Source: Blumeriella jaapii
Lineage: Eukaryota > Ascomycota > Leotiomycetes > Helotiales > Drepanopezizaceae
Direction of reading: 5' to 3'
Length of the DNA stretch: 64,000 nucleotides
Assembly (NCBI GenBank): GCA_009599575.1
Contig: VWND01000026.1
Location: 310,001 to 374,000, forward strand
The notes below the pieces were generated by a model, which saw only the letters and a program-made list of their open reading frames with translations, was not told where the DNA came from and made no database searches. This document shows positions 10,694 through 22,229 of the stretch, in pieces. How positions within the stretch are numbered: the stretch's first letter is position 1; the number at the start of each line of letters is the position of its first letter. The position numbers and the translations under genes are program-made.

Positions 10694-12553
10694 TTTGATA
10701 AGCCAACTGTAGATACTGGTCCCTGAGGGATAGGACAGGCAGACCAAGATATATATATGGAGTACGCGTCGAGGTCCACATGTTGGAATTCGCCTACAGA
10801 TGACCCTCGTATCAAGAAATCCTGAGACCCTCTGTTATCGCTTGCCCAGAGCCTCGTCAACAGCCACCCTTGTCACCCCCACATTGGCGAGGCTTATGGC
10901 AATTTAGCTGCCTGTTTGGTAAACTTTCAATCTGCGAGTAAATCGGGCTGTGTCATAAATTCTCGGCGGAGAAGAGCTTATTTCGTGTGTGCCCGGGTTA
11001 GTCCGCCGTTGTTACGTTTCGCTAAATCTCGTCTAATTCTTCGACGACACCTTAATACAACCTTTTCCAGGTTACTTCTGCTTTCGGTGCTATCTTGCAG
11101 CCGCAAGTACCAGATCACAAGCTCATGACGACGAGTCGCGCCCACTTGAAGGGTCTCATTACGGACAACGAGCTGCACGATCAGCCAAGCAAGCTGTCAA
11201 CGGTGGCACTGCCAAGAAGAACATTGGAACGGCCAACGACGAAAGGAGAAGGTGTCAAAAGAGCCAAGTCGAATTCAATTTCCCAGAATCCCATCCCCGA
11301 GGTTTCTCGAAGCTGGAAATAGTGGGAATCGTGAGAACGCCATCGAAGGATTGGATGATTTCATTCGGGCCAAGCAAAAAGCCAAGTCGGCCGATCGGCT
11401 TTCGCGGGGGGCGTGCTGCGCGGCCAGGGATGTCTTGCGAGTCGTTTTTGCACTTCTTTGGCAGGAAATTTGATTCTAGGGAGTTTGTTAATTTTCAACG
11501 ATCCCTCATCCCTTCTCAATGTTGAAGCTGTGGCGTAAAACAAGCTAGAAATTTCGACATTCAGACCGGGCTGGAGGAAGAAGTACTAGATGCTGGAACT
11601 AAATCACTGCAATCTGCCCGTCGATAATCTGTTCTCGCATAAACTCTTGAGTAATAGTTTACTTACATCATGCGGCCGGGCGTTTCTAACAGCTTGTTAG
11701 AGGCTCTGAGAATGATAAAAGCTATGCAACAAAGTCGGCATAGCTTCGATGGTAAAATCGTGGGAAAAATAGCGTCAGAGGCATTAATATAACCTTCGGC
11801 CGAAATGGCGGCAACAGGACAAGATGCGCAGGCGTCTTACACAACAGTATTTCAACTAGGTAGTTCCGAGTCTGCAGCTTACTTAAAGCTTTAGACTGCT
11901 TCCAGCTTGCTTCCCGAGTGTAGATAGATAGATTGCAATGCAAAGAATGCATCCTCGCTACAGTGTCGTGCTCCGAAAGTAAAAGCAAGCTGCAAGCCAA
12001 GGAGATCAGATGCCGGTGCCCTCACGTGGAAGATATCCGGTGCTGGATATAATTAGCTGAAATCTCACGTGGCGGCATTAAGGCCTCGAGGTTCGAGACT
12101 TTAAGCACGAGACTTGGGTTGTTTGAGCCAGGCTTGACAATCTTAGATTCTTTTCACGTCGACTCACGTTTGAATCTTCAGTTCGACGTTTTGTTAGATT
12201 TGATGAGGTCGGCTCAACTTCGACCCCTTAAATGGCAGACAGTACTCTGTGCTCGTATAACAATGTCAGATAGATTTTGAGGCAGAGCTGAACATAAAAG
12301 GATCAATCCGAGCCTGATACCACTTACGACCCCGCTAAGAACAGCTGCAATGTGTGACCGCGAGGGTCGAGAAAAGACTGCTTGTACCGGCTTTCTCCAT
12401 TGCTAGGTGCGATGGGATGTAATTCCATAGACTATCATGTGCACCGAAATCATCAATTGTAAAACATGCCCCTTTTCTGTCCCTCGTGAGATACACAAAA
12501 TGGGAATCCTGTTCCCAGACGCCGACTCCGGTAGCATGCCCACAACCCAAGTC
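10694..12553. other. 1.9 kb spacer, no supported gene
   Basis: The spacer contains AT-rich and mixed sequence with only short frames. Around 11100-11480, plus-strand frames read fairly polar peptides (for example DDFIRAKQKAKSADRL) that switch frame without splice sites. They could be a relic of a gene but are not assignable. No tRNA or repeat was seen. Confidence 0.4.
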
Positions 12554-13273
12554 TTACACGTCCTCCCTGAATAACGACCTCCTTTCCGTCGGACTACTGT
12601 TGGAGCTGTCCGTCGGCTTATGCTCTTTTTCCTTCCCCTTACTCGTATCCACAAATGGACGAGGACTAACCCCTCTCAAACTGGCATCACTCGGCTCAGC
12701 CGCATCGCCGAACGGGTTCGTCGCCGGTTTCTTGCCCATCTCCTCGTCATATCTCCGATCCAAGCCCGCCTGCGAGCCCCCAATGTATGGTTCCGGGCCT
12801 CTGCTCAGACTCCTCCCCCTCTCGTCAGGCGTAGGCGCAAGTCCAGCCCCTCTGCCGCTACGTAGTCCCAACTCCTGCTCCTCAAAGTATCCGCCTGGTC
12901 CGTACGCATCCGCCTCGGTTCCCACCCTGGCGTCCCACGCATCGTCAGGGTCCAGCGGCCCAAACCCCCTATTGCTGGCACGGCCGCGAACGTTGCTGCT
13001 GAGCGGCTCTTCGTAGGCGCCGCCTGCAGACCTGTTATTGCCCTTCAGTGCGCGCATCTTGTCGCTGAACCAGCCGGCCACGCCGCCGCTGGAGGAGCCC
13101 GAGGGGCCAAGGCGGTCGGAGCCGCGGAAAGGAATATATGAGGAGAGACTGGGTGGCGGGAGGCCGAGACGGCGTGCGCGGAGGTGCGCATGGATGACCC
13201 ATCCTATCAAGCCGGCGAAGAATGCGACCGCGACGATGATGAAGAAGGCGCCGAGGCCATTGACGTGGGCCAT
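12554..13273 (-). CDS. Conserved fungal single-pass membrane protein (often named acid-phosphatase-like)
   Basis: The gene is intronless, 239 codons. Residues 7-28 (LGAFFIIVAVAFFAGLIGWVIH) form one strong transmembrane helix, followed by a basic juxtamembrane segment (RARRLG) and LPPPSLSSYIPFRG. The rest is a polar, disordered, probably cytosolic tail with blocks GGAYEEPL, GFGPLDPDDAWDARVG, DAYGPGGYFEEQELGL and NPFGDAAEPS, ending in SPTERRSLFREDV. From memory, this block order and the exact C-terminus recur in many filamentous ascomycetes under the label acid phosphatase-like, but no phosphatase motif (RHG or similar) is present, so the name is not supported here. The short N-terminus before the helix and the basic residues after it suggest N-out/C-in topology. 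Function is unknown. Confidence 0.75.
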   Translation of the reverse strand: MAHVNGLGAFFIIVAVAFFAGLIGWVIHAHLRARRLGLPPPSLSSYIPFRGSDRLGPSGSSSGGVAGWFSDKMRALKGNNRSAGGAYEEPLSSNVRGRASNRGFGPLDPDDAWDARVGTEADAYGPGGYFEEQELGLRSGRGAGLAPTPDERGRSLSRGPEPYIGGSQAGLDRRYDEEMGKKPATNPFGDAAEPSDASLRGVSPRPFVDTSKGKEKEHKPTDSSNSSPTERRSLFREDV

Positions 13274-15029
13274 GGTCTAGAGGGCGGTAATGCTTCGCGC
13301 GCTGTATGCGATGGCAATGATATCGCCGTGGCCGTGGTTGACGGTGGTTCGTCTAGCTTTTGCTGTGGATCTGGAAGTTGTTCTTGGTGTGGGGGTAGCT
13401 GAGGACAGCATCGTAGTGGACTAGTTCGAAATCACGTGATATGTGACTTAAATAGACTCTCGGGCAGGTTCAAAGCACAATATGAAATGCTGGACGAGCT
13501 TTGAGGATTATACTGCTTCAATCATCTTCCATTAATGAGATTCTGTCCTTGCCGTGGTCTCGACAACTACCTCTCCAAGGGCCTCCTTCGAGCACGAGTT
13601 TGCTCCCAAGTTTCTCGAGATCTATCCCGAGATCTATCCCGAAATCCTGCTTTTCTTCCTCTTCTGGGACTTTGGCTCTGGGACTGCATCTTTGTTGGCA
13701 GCAAAGCTAGGATCTGAGGCAACTTCGCAATCCATATTGCAAACTTGGAAAATTTCAAGGTCATCAGATGTCTCGAGCGCTTCCTCGTAGAGCCTCGAGT
13801 TTATTTATGTTTTGAGTGCCTCTCGCTTCTTGAAAATGTTTAACTGTATTTTCGTTTTTGCCCAGGTGCTATCTGGGCCGGGACCTGAAGTAGGGGGACG
13901 TGAGCTGTTTGTCCATTCTGTTTGCTCGGCTTGGTTACTGCTTCGATTCTTTCTGCGATATCAATCTGCAAACACTTTCTGGTTGGTACGATCCGGAGAC
14001 ATTCATTTTCTGCTTTCCAGCCTGTGGGCTTGAACATCCTACGTCGTCAAATCATTTTACCTTTTTGACGGTCTCTCCTATACAACCTGATTGAGCTCTT
14101 TGCATAGCCTTCTCGTGTACCCCATTGCGGCCCGTCTAGGTGGCACATCTCCCGATCTCTGAGTTGTTTGCATGTTGAGTTCGTTCAGGGGCTTGCTTCA
14201 ATTACTCTTTCGTCAGTCCATCCGAAACGGAAGATCTTGCTTTTTGAGATCTGTGCTACTGGTATCATAAGGCCAAACAGAGCCACATGAACCAACAATC
14301 CAAACAGCTTTCTTTCACTGAAATATGCCTCCTGCCCTCTGAGCGGTAACAATTACACGCAAGGCTCTGGACCAAGATCTTGACTGCATGATCACTGGAG
14401 TGAAAATGTGAATTAGAACCATCTTACCGATGTTAACAGGTAGTTAGTGATCTGAAATCCTCTCCATCAGACCCCGCTACTCTGACATTATCAGGTTGCA
14501 CAGAAGCAAACAACGCACTCCTGCATCTGCATCTGCTTCTGCATCTCTTCATCCCATGTCCTCGCCCTTCCATCGCTGCAGAATTCCGGGCACGGGCTCA
14601 GCTTCCATGCAACTCGCCGTTGCTTGAGATTGTCGTGATTGGGTGGGTGTCCAATTGTAAGTAGACAGTAAAGGCTATAGCGTGACCATCGAATTGGGAC
14701 AGTGAAATTTTCGCTTCGTAATTCGACCGTTTGAACAAGAAGCATCTGATATCCCGGCCGATCCGCGCGATTCATGAATAGGTTGATTTTGCGCACAGCT
14801 GGGATCCGCGTGGGAGGTAGGTTACCGGACTTCGTACCTTGCTGACATGGCCTTTGATGATTCAGGATCTTGTGCTGGAAGGTGGACAAGGTAAGAAGAG
14901 AAGTGGAGGAAAGGGCAGGGCTAATTCACGCTCTCTTCCGAGGCTACTCGAGAAAGGCTGTCCACCACCTCACCTTCTGAGCTTTCACCTGCACCTTTTC
15001 TTATACTCTTTAGATCTCTGTCCACTACA
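13274..15029. other. 1.8 kb divergent intergenic region, no supported gene
   Basis: The region lies between the minus-strand membrane protein and the plus-strand GPCR. A short direct repeat, CGAGATCTATCCC twice at about 13615-13640, is visible. Frames on both strands are short and lack splice-linked continuity. Confidence 0.4.
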
Positions 15030-16674
15030 ATGGAATCCACGATGCCTCTTAAAGCCTCCCAAGTCGACACTCTGATTATTATAGAGCGCAGTACAGCTTC
15101 GATCTCATCCTTTTCGGTCCTTCTCTTAATTATCACGTTCCTTCTGTTCAAACCACTTCGCACCCTGTCAAATACCCTTATCTTCTACGCGTCTCTCGCG
15201 AACCTCTTTGCCAATGTCGCTGCTCTTATTGGAGGCTCTGCTCTGACGAATCCCAATGGTGGGCTTTGCCAACTTCAAGGGTTCCTACTCGAGATGTACG
15301 CTACCCTTCACCGTTAAATCTGGAAGCGGCATTCTTTGTGAAGTTTCAGAATCAGATTGCTGACGATCGGATCACAGGTTTATGCAGTCAGACCCCCTTT
15401 GGTCATGTGCTATGGCAGTCAATGTTTATCTCGTCTTCTTCCGTCGCTACGATGCCGACCGGCTAAAAAGATTGTACTGGCTGTACGGAGCCATCTGCTA
15501 CGGATTTCCCGGTATCCTAGCGATATTCTGTCTCTTCTACCGTACGAAGGAGAAGGGTCGTATGTACGGGAATGCCACTGCAAGTATTCAGCTCCATGTG
15601 GGTTTGATATTCTTCTGACGATCATAGCTCTGGTGCTGGATTGACAATGAATGGGCCCCTTTTCGTATCTACCTTTACTACGCTCCGATCTGGGCTTCTA
15701 TACTCGTTACTTTCAGCATTTACGTCTGCGTCGGGGTTGAGATCTTCCAGAAGAGGTCTGAGCTGTACAAGGCTGGCTATGACCCAAATTGTATGTCTGG
15801 AACTACGGGTACGTCTTCCCCCAGCCAATGAATCTTGAGCGTCGATCTTGATCTCCTCTTGCGATTCGCCTTGCTTCCTGGCTCACAAGAAATCGACCTA
15901 GGAACAAACAACGACCCCAAGAGCCCCTACGAGCACCAGCTCCCAGCACTCACGCCTTTCTCCGGCCTTCGCACCACCGAGATCCAAGTAACCCGCACCA
16001 CCGATCTCTGGTCCCACCCATTTCCTCTCCCTCCCTCATCCAGCCACGCCCATGGCCACGCCCACTCGTGCTCGCACTCCACCACCACCACCACCTCACG
16101 CCCAACTTCACTCCGAACGGAGAAAGCTCAGCGCCCGCAGCCCGCCCCTCATACCATTACCATCATCTCCTCGCCGCCGCCCACGCCGGCCGGCCCGCTC
16201 CCTCCCCCCCCCGCCGGCGACGCCGCCCACGCGCAGATACAGATGCAGCTTCCTAAGCGGCCCTCGACGATGGACAAGATCAAGTGGGCGTACACGCGCT
16301 GCGCTCTCCTCTTCGCCGTTTCCATCCTGCTGACGTGGGTGCCGGCGAGCGTGAACCGGCTGCACGGGCTGCGGCACCCGCGCGACCCGAGCTTCGCGCT
16401 GAACGTCGGCTCGGCGCTGGTGCTGCCGCTGCAGGGCTTCTGGAACGCGCTCATCTACTTCTGGACCAGTTGGGGCGTTTGCAAAGCTCTGTGGAGGGAT
16501 TTGAGGGCGAGGGCTTGGGGAAGGAAGGGGGGCGGTGTAAGCAAAGGGGGTGAGATTGAGGAGGGGAGAGGCGTTGGGATGAGCAGGAGGGTGAGTGGCG
16601 GGGAGAGCGTGCTTGAGTTGAGTGGGAGGGGGAGTGAGGCGAGTTTCAACTTTCAGTTTGGAGGGTCGTTCTGA
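15030..16674 (+). CDS. cAMP-receptor-like G-protein-coupled receptor (GprH/GprI-type)
   Basis: This is a seven-helix receptor of the fungal family related to Dictyostelium cAMP receptors, expected in the plasma membrane and coupled to a heterotrimeric G protein. Exons 15030-15295, 15378-15579, 15628-15808 and 15902-16674 give 473 codons. Helices 1-2 are in exon 1 (FSVLLLIITFLLF; LIFYASLANLFANVAAL). The family motif DPLWSCAMAVNVYLVFF with helices 3-4 is in exon 2, and GNATLWCWIDNEW leads into helix 5. A long Pro/Ser/His/Thr-rich third intracellular loop precedes helices 6-7 (ALLFAVSILLTWVPASVNRL; ALVLPLQGFWNALIYFWTSW). The cytosolic tail is Gly/Ser/Arg-rich. Intron 2 (15580-15627) uses a GCAAGT donor. 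Ending exon 3 at the ATGTCTGG site near 15791 is an alternative. The ligand is unknown; relatives act in carbon sensing and development. Confidence 0.85.
15580..15627 (+). other. GC-AG intron in the GPCR gene
   Basis: The donor is GCAAGT and the acceptor CATAG, 48 bp. Splicing here joins GNAT to LWCWIDNEW, which matches the family's conserved extracellular-loop motif; reading through gives a stop at about 15616-15618. No GT donor nearby restores this motif. Confidence 0.8.
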
Positions 16675-17948
16675 TGGACGAGATAGATGGTGGCTTTGCC
16701 AGGACGTGTGGATCGCATCTTGAAGCGAAGCTGGTCTTCGGTTAGCTAGCAGTCCTCGCTTGGAGTGTCAACACGCAGGTCAAGACTCTGCTCGCTATTC
16801 AACGAGCTGACCCAGCCCGGTCATGGAATGAACTTCCCACTCAACCCCTCATCCACAAGCCATTTTTCAACACTTACTGATAGGTTATTTTTAACAAACG
16901 CTCGAGACTCGGAATTTCAACCGATCAAGCGACGATAGGTGCCGTCTTTCGTACTCGTACATCGCTCGCACCTCGGCATGTCTTGCTGTTATGTCAGCGA
17001 TACAGAAGAAGTCATGCAATAAAACACGATTCGTATCTGCATTATGGAAGAGCGCTAGCCTCAGCCAAAAACCGGCCATTTGCGCATCGGGCCAAGGACA
17101 GGTTCCGTTATGTGTGATTCGGCTTTCTGCAGCGGCAAACAAGGCCCTGGATACAGTACCGTACTGTACATAGCTACAGTAAAAACGCAAACACAGCGTT
17201 GTAAATCTCTCCGGGCTTGTAATCAGTGGTCATCTACAGTACCGGTGGGTGTAGAATGGTATGCACATGCGTAGACGGAGGTAACGTACTGTACCGCACA
17301 GCATGTACTGTATTGTACATTACCTACCGCCCAGCTGTTCTGACTCGAGCAAAGCAAACCACGTCACGATCTCTCGTAATCTTGGGATCAGATAACGCTC
17401 CCCTCCCCACTTCGTCCCAGCCGGCGTGGGAGCGATCGCTGCATGGCGGGTGTCACCGGGCTCTTGACGACGGGATGGGGTTTTGATGCGATACTCCTCT
17501 GCCGTCTAGTACAGCGAAGCCGATGTGCAGGGAGAGAAAAAAGAGGGAAGGAAACGAACACAGATAGACAGAAACAGCGTCACGTGGGAATCATGTATCG
17601 CGATTCTTGATCGGGTTGGTTGGTGATGTTGTATCTATCTGTACAGTATTTCGGTACAGGAGGTGGTTCTGCAGATACGATCGACATCCCAGATCTCACC
17701 TGCCCATTTTCTGCCGCCACGACACTATTTCTCTAAGGTGCTCCACCGCCTCACTCACTTCACTGCACTTCACTTCACTTCTCCTCACCTCCCCTCACCT
17801 CTCCTCACTTTACTTCCCCTCCCCTCCCCTCCCGCATTCACAGATACTTACAGTATTACGCCCACCTGCCAACCAGGGGGATGTGATCCGAAGCACGACG
17901 AAAGAAGGACCTGACGCTGAGACTTCCGTCCTTCCAACCCACCAACAG
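16675..17948. other. Spacer with GTACTGTAC-type palindromes and C/T-rich leader
   Basis: At 17150-17320 and 17640-17665 several TACAGTAC, GTACTGTAC and CGTACTGTACC words occur. From 17745 to 17835 a CTTCACTTCTCCTCACC pyrimidine tract precedes the OPT start codon, as in many fungal 5' leaders. I see no gene. Confidence 0.5.
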
Positions 17949-20900
17949 ATGCCCTCCGGCCCAAGATCCACCACCTCCAACCCCACCACCACCACCACCA
18001 CCAACACCAATACCACGACACTACCACCACCCCCCCATTCGTCTGCCCGAACTCGTCGATCCCGTCTCGCCGATGCTGCTGCTATAGAAAGCAGTGACAT
18101 CCCACTGTCTGCCCTTCCTCTACTCTCCTCTGCTACCTATGGCCCGCAAGACGACGACGACGACGACGAAGACCTCGACCCCGAATCCGACGCGGCCCTG
18201 CTCCGACGCCACCGACAGGAGCCTGACGATGAGGTGGAGGCCGACAGCGAATACACACACCCGTTACGCAGGCTCGCGGCACTGATGTCTCGGGCGCCGA
18301 TGTTGCTGCGCTCCTCGCCGGGCTTTGGCACGGGCTCGTATGGCGCGGTGCCCATTGGAGGCTCGACGGATGGGAGCGAGGATGAGGAAGATCCCCGGAC
18401 GAGGCGGCAGCGCAGCGAGCGCTCGGGCTTGAGGAATGCCGTCAGCTCGGGGACGCTGCACACGAGCATGTCAGGAGGGTCACGGAGAAAATCCTCCAAG
18501 GTCAGGCAGCTGCCGCCCGACTCAGATGAGGATGAGGACGCGGTACACGTCTTGCTCGAGAGGAGACCGAGCAAGGAGGCCGCCTTACCCGGCGCGGAAA
18601 GTGACGCCGCAGACGCTTCTGGAAGCGCTCTGGATGATTCCTCGACGGCCAACGAAGAAGACCCCCCGGACAACTCGCCGTACGCCCAGGTCCGGGCCTC
18701 GGTGTCGGCAGTTGACAATACGACTCTCTCGATCAACACCCCCCGCATGTGGGTGCTGTCCCTCTTGTTTGCCGTGCTCGGCTCGTCCACGAATCTTTTC
18801 TTTTCTTTACGATACCCCAGCGTGTCCATCACGCCCGTTATTGCGTTGTTGCTTGTGCACCCACTCGGCCTGCTGTGGGACCGGGTTTTGAAGCGGCGAG
18901 ACGACCCCAGCGAGGAATTTGTGGACGGCGTGAGGATTGCGAGCGAGACGGGCTACGAGGATGTACGGCAGACCTCAGATGGGACATGTAGGAGGCTACG
19001 GCTGTGGCTGGCCCAAGGCAGGTGGAATGAGAAGGAGCACAGCTGTGTTTACATCAGCAGCAACGTCTCGTTTGGCTTTGCATTTGCCACCGATGTGATT
19101 GTCGAGCAGACGCATTTCTACAACCAGCAAGTGAGCATTACGTACCAGCTGCTGCTTATCCTGTCGACGCAGATTTTGGGCTACACCTTTGCTGGGCTGA
19201 CGAGGAGGTTCCTGGTTCGGCCGGGAGGCATGATTTGGCCTGGGACGTTGATGTCGGCAGCTATGTTTACGACCCTGCACAAGGAGGAAAATACGATTGC
19301 CAACGGCTGGAAGATCACGCGATGGAAGTTCTTCTTCATCGTGTGGGCCGCTTCTTTCGCATTCTACTTCCTCCCGGGACTCCTCGTGCCAGCGTTGAGC
19401 TACTTCTCCGTCGTGACCTGGTTCTTTCCCAAGAATGTGGTAATCGCTAACTTGTTCGGCGTGGCGTCGGGATTGGGCCTGTTCCCAGTGACGTTTGACT
19501 GGGCCCAGATTGCCTACATAGGCTCTCCGCTCCTCACCCCCTTCTGGGCCGCCATGAATGTTGTGGGAGGCCTCGTCATTGTCATGTGGATCTTGGCGCC
19601 CATCGCATACTACAAGAACTTGTTCTTCACGTCGTATATGCCCATCCTTTCCTCGTCCGTCTTCGACAACACTGGGAAGATCTACGATGTCAGCAAGATT
19701 TTGACGCCAGACTTCCTCTTCAACAAGGAGGCGTATCACAAGTACAGTCGAGTGTATCTCCCCGTCACCTACATGCTCAGCTACGGGCTACAGTTTGCTG
19801 GTCTGGCATCCCTGCTTTCACACACTGCTTGTTGGCATGGCAAGGACATCTGGACCCAGTGGAATCGATCATTGAAGGAAGTAGGAGACGAGTCTAGGAC
19901 AGCGTACAAGCCTGTCAACGGGTCCGAAGCGGGGCCGCGGAGGCCCGACGCGAACATGGAGAACATCATCAGCCAGGAGGATGTCCACAACCGACTCATG
20001 AGGAGGTACCAAGACGCGCCAATGTCATGGTACTTTCTCACGTTCGTGAGCATGACCGCGGTGGGCATGTTCGTCGTCGAATAGTAAGCGGTCCTCTCTT
20101 CGACCGAAACCCCTGCTGACAGACGCAGCTACCCTGTCCACCTCCCGTGGTACGGCCTACTCCTTGCCCTTGGCATTTGCGCCGTCCTCTTCATTCCCAT
20201 AGGCATCGTGATGGCCATCACGAACCAACACAGCAGTATCTATTTGATTTGCCAGCTCGTGTGCGGTGCCGTCTTTCCGGGTCGCCCGGTTGCCAACATG
20301 GTCTTTGTGACCTACGGCTACATCTCCTCAGCCCAAGGCATCAAGTTCTCCGCCGATCTCAAACTCGGCCATTACATGAAAATCCCACCGCGCATTCTCT
20401 TCTCGGTACAGATGGCCGCCACCGTTGTCTCCTCCTGTACCCAAATCCTCGTGCTCAACTGGATGTTCGCCAACGTGCCCAAACTCTGCACACCCGAGGC
20501 AGTCAACGGCTTTGTGTGTCCGATCGCGCGTGTGCACTTCAATGGCAGCATCCTCTGGGGCGTCGTCGGCCCCAAGGAGTTCTTTGGCCCCAATGCCACC
20601 TACCACGCCCTTGTGTGGGCCTTTCCCATCGGCGCTGTCGCTCCCGTCCTCCTCTGGCTCTACGCCCGCAAGCGCAAAGGCTCCATGGTGCGGAAGATCA
20701 ACCTCCCTGTGCTCTTTGGCTCCCTCTCCTGGATCCCTCCCGCGACGGGCCTTAACTTTTCCGTGTGGGCGCTGGTCTGCTACCTCTTCAACTACCAGAT
20801 CAAGAACCGCGCGGGGAAGTGGTGGGGCAAGTACACGATGACTCTGAGCGCAGCGCTGGACTCGGGCCTGGCCTTTGGGCTGGTGGTGGTCTTTTTTGGC

Positions 20901-21032
20901 TTCGTGTACCCCGGCCTGATGGAGGGCTTCACGTGGTGGGGAACGGAGATTTACAAGCGGGGGTGTGATTGGAATGCGTGTCCTTACAAGATTGTGCCTG
21001 AGGGGCAGCACTTTGGGCCGGATGCGTGGTGA
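17949..21032 (+). CDS. OPT-family oligopeptide transporter
   Basis: This is a proton-coupled oligopeptide/metal-peptide transporter of the OPT superfamily. Exons 17949-20083 and 20129-21032 join across a 45-bp intron (GTAAGC...CGCAG) within a Tyr codon, giving 1012 aa. OPT hallmarks are NSPYAQVRASV just before the first helix, FFSLRYPSVSITP, the GLGLFPVTFDWAQI region, NQHSSIYLICQLVCG, VANMVFVTYGYIS and the HYMKIPPR motif, then LNWMFANV and a C-terminal GCDWNACPYK. Roughly 14-16 hydrophobic helices follow a long N-terminal extension of about 260 residues. That extension is Thr/Pro-rich, has an acidic run (DDDDDDEDLD) and is probably cytosolic and regulatory; OPTs of this clade are longer than yeast Opt1 (799 aa). 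The ATG at 17949 was chosen over an in-frame ATG at 17607, which would add an implausible Ser/His/Leu-rich leader from the C/T tract. Confidence 0.92.
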
Positions 21033-21454
21033 GGGCTGAAGTTTTTTGAGATTTTGAAATCTTGCGCAGAAACTTGGGTGCATTGGTGGCGTTGGGTTTT
21101 GGGCGTGGGCATTTGGAGGAGCGGCTGGGTAGCAGGCAGCATGATCTATCTATTGGCGCACGATGAGCATTTGCATATGAATACCATACATAGATTGTGA
21201 AGCATTTGAGATTTGAAATTTGAGCCTCGAGACAAACGCCTCGGCTTTTCACGTCTACTTGCACGTGATATTGGACCAAACTGAAAAGACTTGAAGCGTT
21301 CATGAAGCGTTCATGAAGCGTGACCGACTGTCGTCCATTTGGGCCCGCGTGGCTGTGCTGAAAGAGGACATCGGGCAGCTTGACTCTTACGGAATGGAAC
21401 GGAACGGGGCGGGGGTAATGTAGGTTTGTTCACTTTGTTTGGCCAGGCTCGGTT

Positions 21455-21611
21455 GCTAGCTTGCTTGCTTGCTTGCTTGCTTGGGGTTTGGGTTGGTTTG
21501 ATTGGTTTGATTGGCTGGTTAAGCGAACTCTGTCGGCGAAAACAAACGGGATGGCACGGGTACTGTACTAGCAAGCAAGCAAACAAGCAAGCAAGCAAGC
21601 AAGCAAGCAGG
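21455..21611. repeat. Inverted pair of GCTT/AAGC tetranucleotide arrays
   Basis: (GCTT)n occupies about 21455-21483 and its complement (AAGC)n about 21569-21611, separated by about 85 bp. The two arms could pair over some 28 bases in single-stranded DNA or RNA. Confidence 0.85.
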
Positions 21612-21736
21612 TCTTAAAGTGCTTGTTTGCTTATTTGCTTATATCCCGTTGCGCGGAAGTTGGGAGGTGTGTGTGTGTGATGTTGTGTGGTGTTGAGTTG
21701 CGTTGGGTGAATGGATGGATGGCTGTGAAGCGGAAG

Positions 21737-21787
21737 GGGGAAAAGGGAAAGGGAAAGGGAAAGGGAAAGGGAAAGGGAAAGGGAAAA
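21737..21787. repeat. GGGAAA hexanucleotide array
   Basis: About eight tandem copies of GGGAAA (21739-21785) are visible directly, within a purine-only strand run. Confidence 0.9.
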
Positions 21788-22229
21788 GAGCGCTTCGTAG
21801 AACAAGCTTCTTAAAACGTAAGCTTTGATTCTACTTTGCGATATTGGACATCGTAAGTGAACGAAAGACTTTGTTTTCGAAGAAGCGAAATAAAAGGTTT
21901 TGTCAGGACAAATCAATTGTTTCAATTCTCGACCCGACACAAGATTCGTACCTCCTTAGAGGGTAGTCTTTTCCATCATGTCCAGAAGAAGGTCTTGCAC
22001 AAAGAAGCAAGTGAGAGCCGGAAGTGATCTGAGAAGCAATCCGTTGCTTGGATGTGGCATGCTAACTAAATGCTAATTGCTCGATTTGGTCGGTGGTGGT
22101 CTCAGGTCTGCCTCATCTGCTGGTACGACAACTTGATTCGCACGATACTGCTCTGCTTACTTCCGACCCAACGACGCTGCCTACATCCTCGGCCCTCACA
22201 CACACAGCACAAGCCAGCAGCCATCTTCC

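Larger units (their letters stand above)
21033..22229. other. Convergent spacer with simple repeats
   Basis: The spacer lies between the ends of the OPT and GH3 genes. It carries the GCTT inverted repeat and the GGGAAA array listed separately; otherwise I see no coding pattern. Confidence 0.5.

Noticed and set aside
17607..17948. Upstream ATG extending the OPT transporter by 114 residues
   Set aside because: The extension translates a CTTCACTTC pyrimidine tract typical of a 5' leader.
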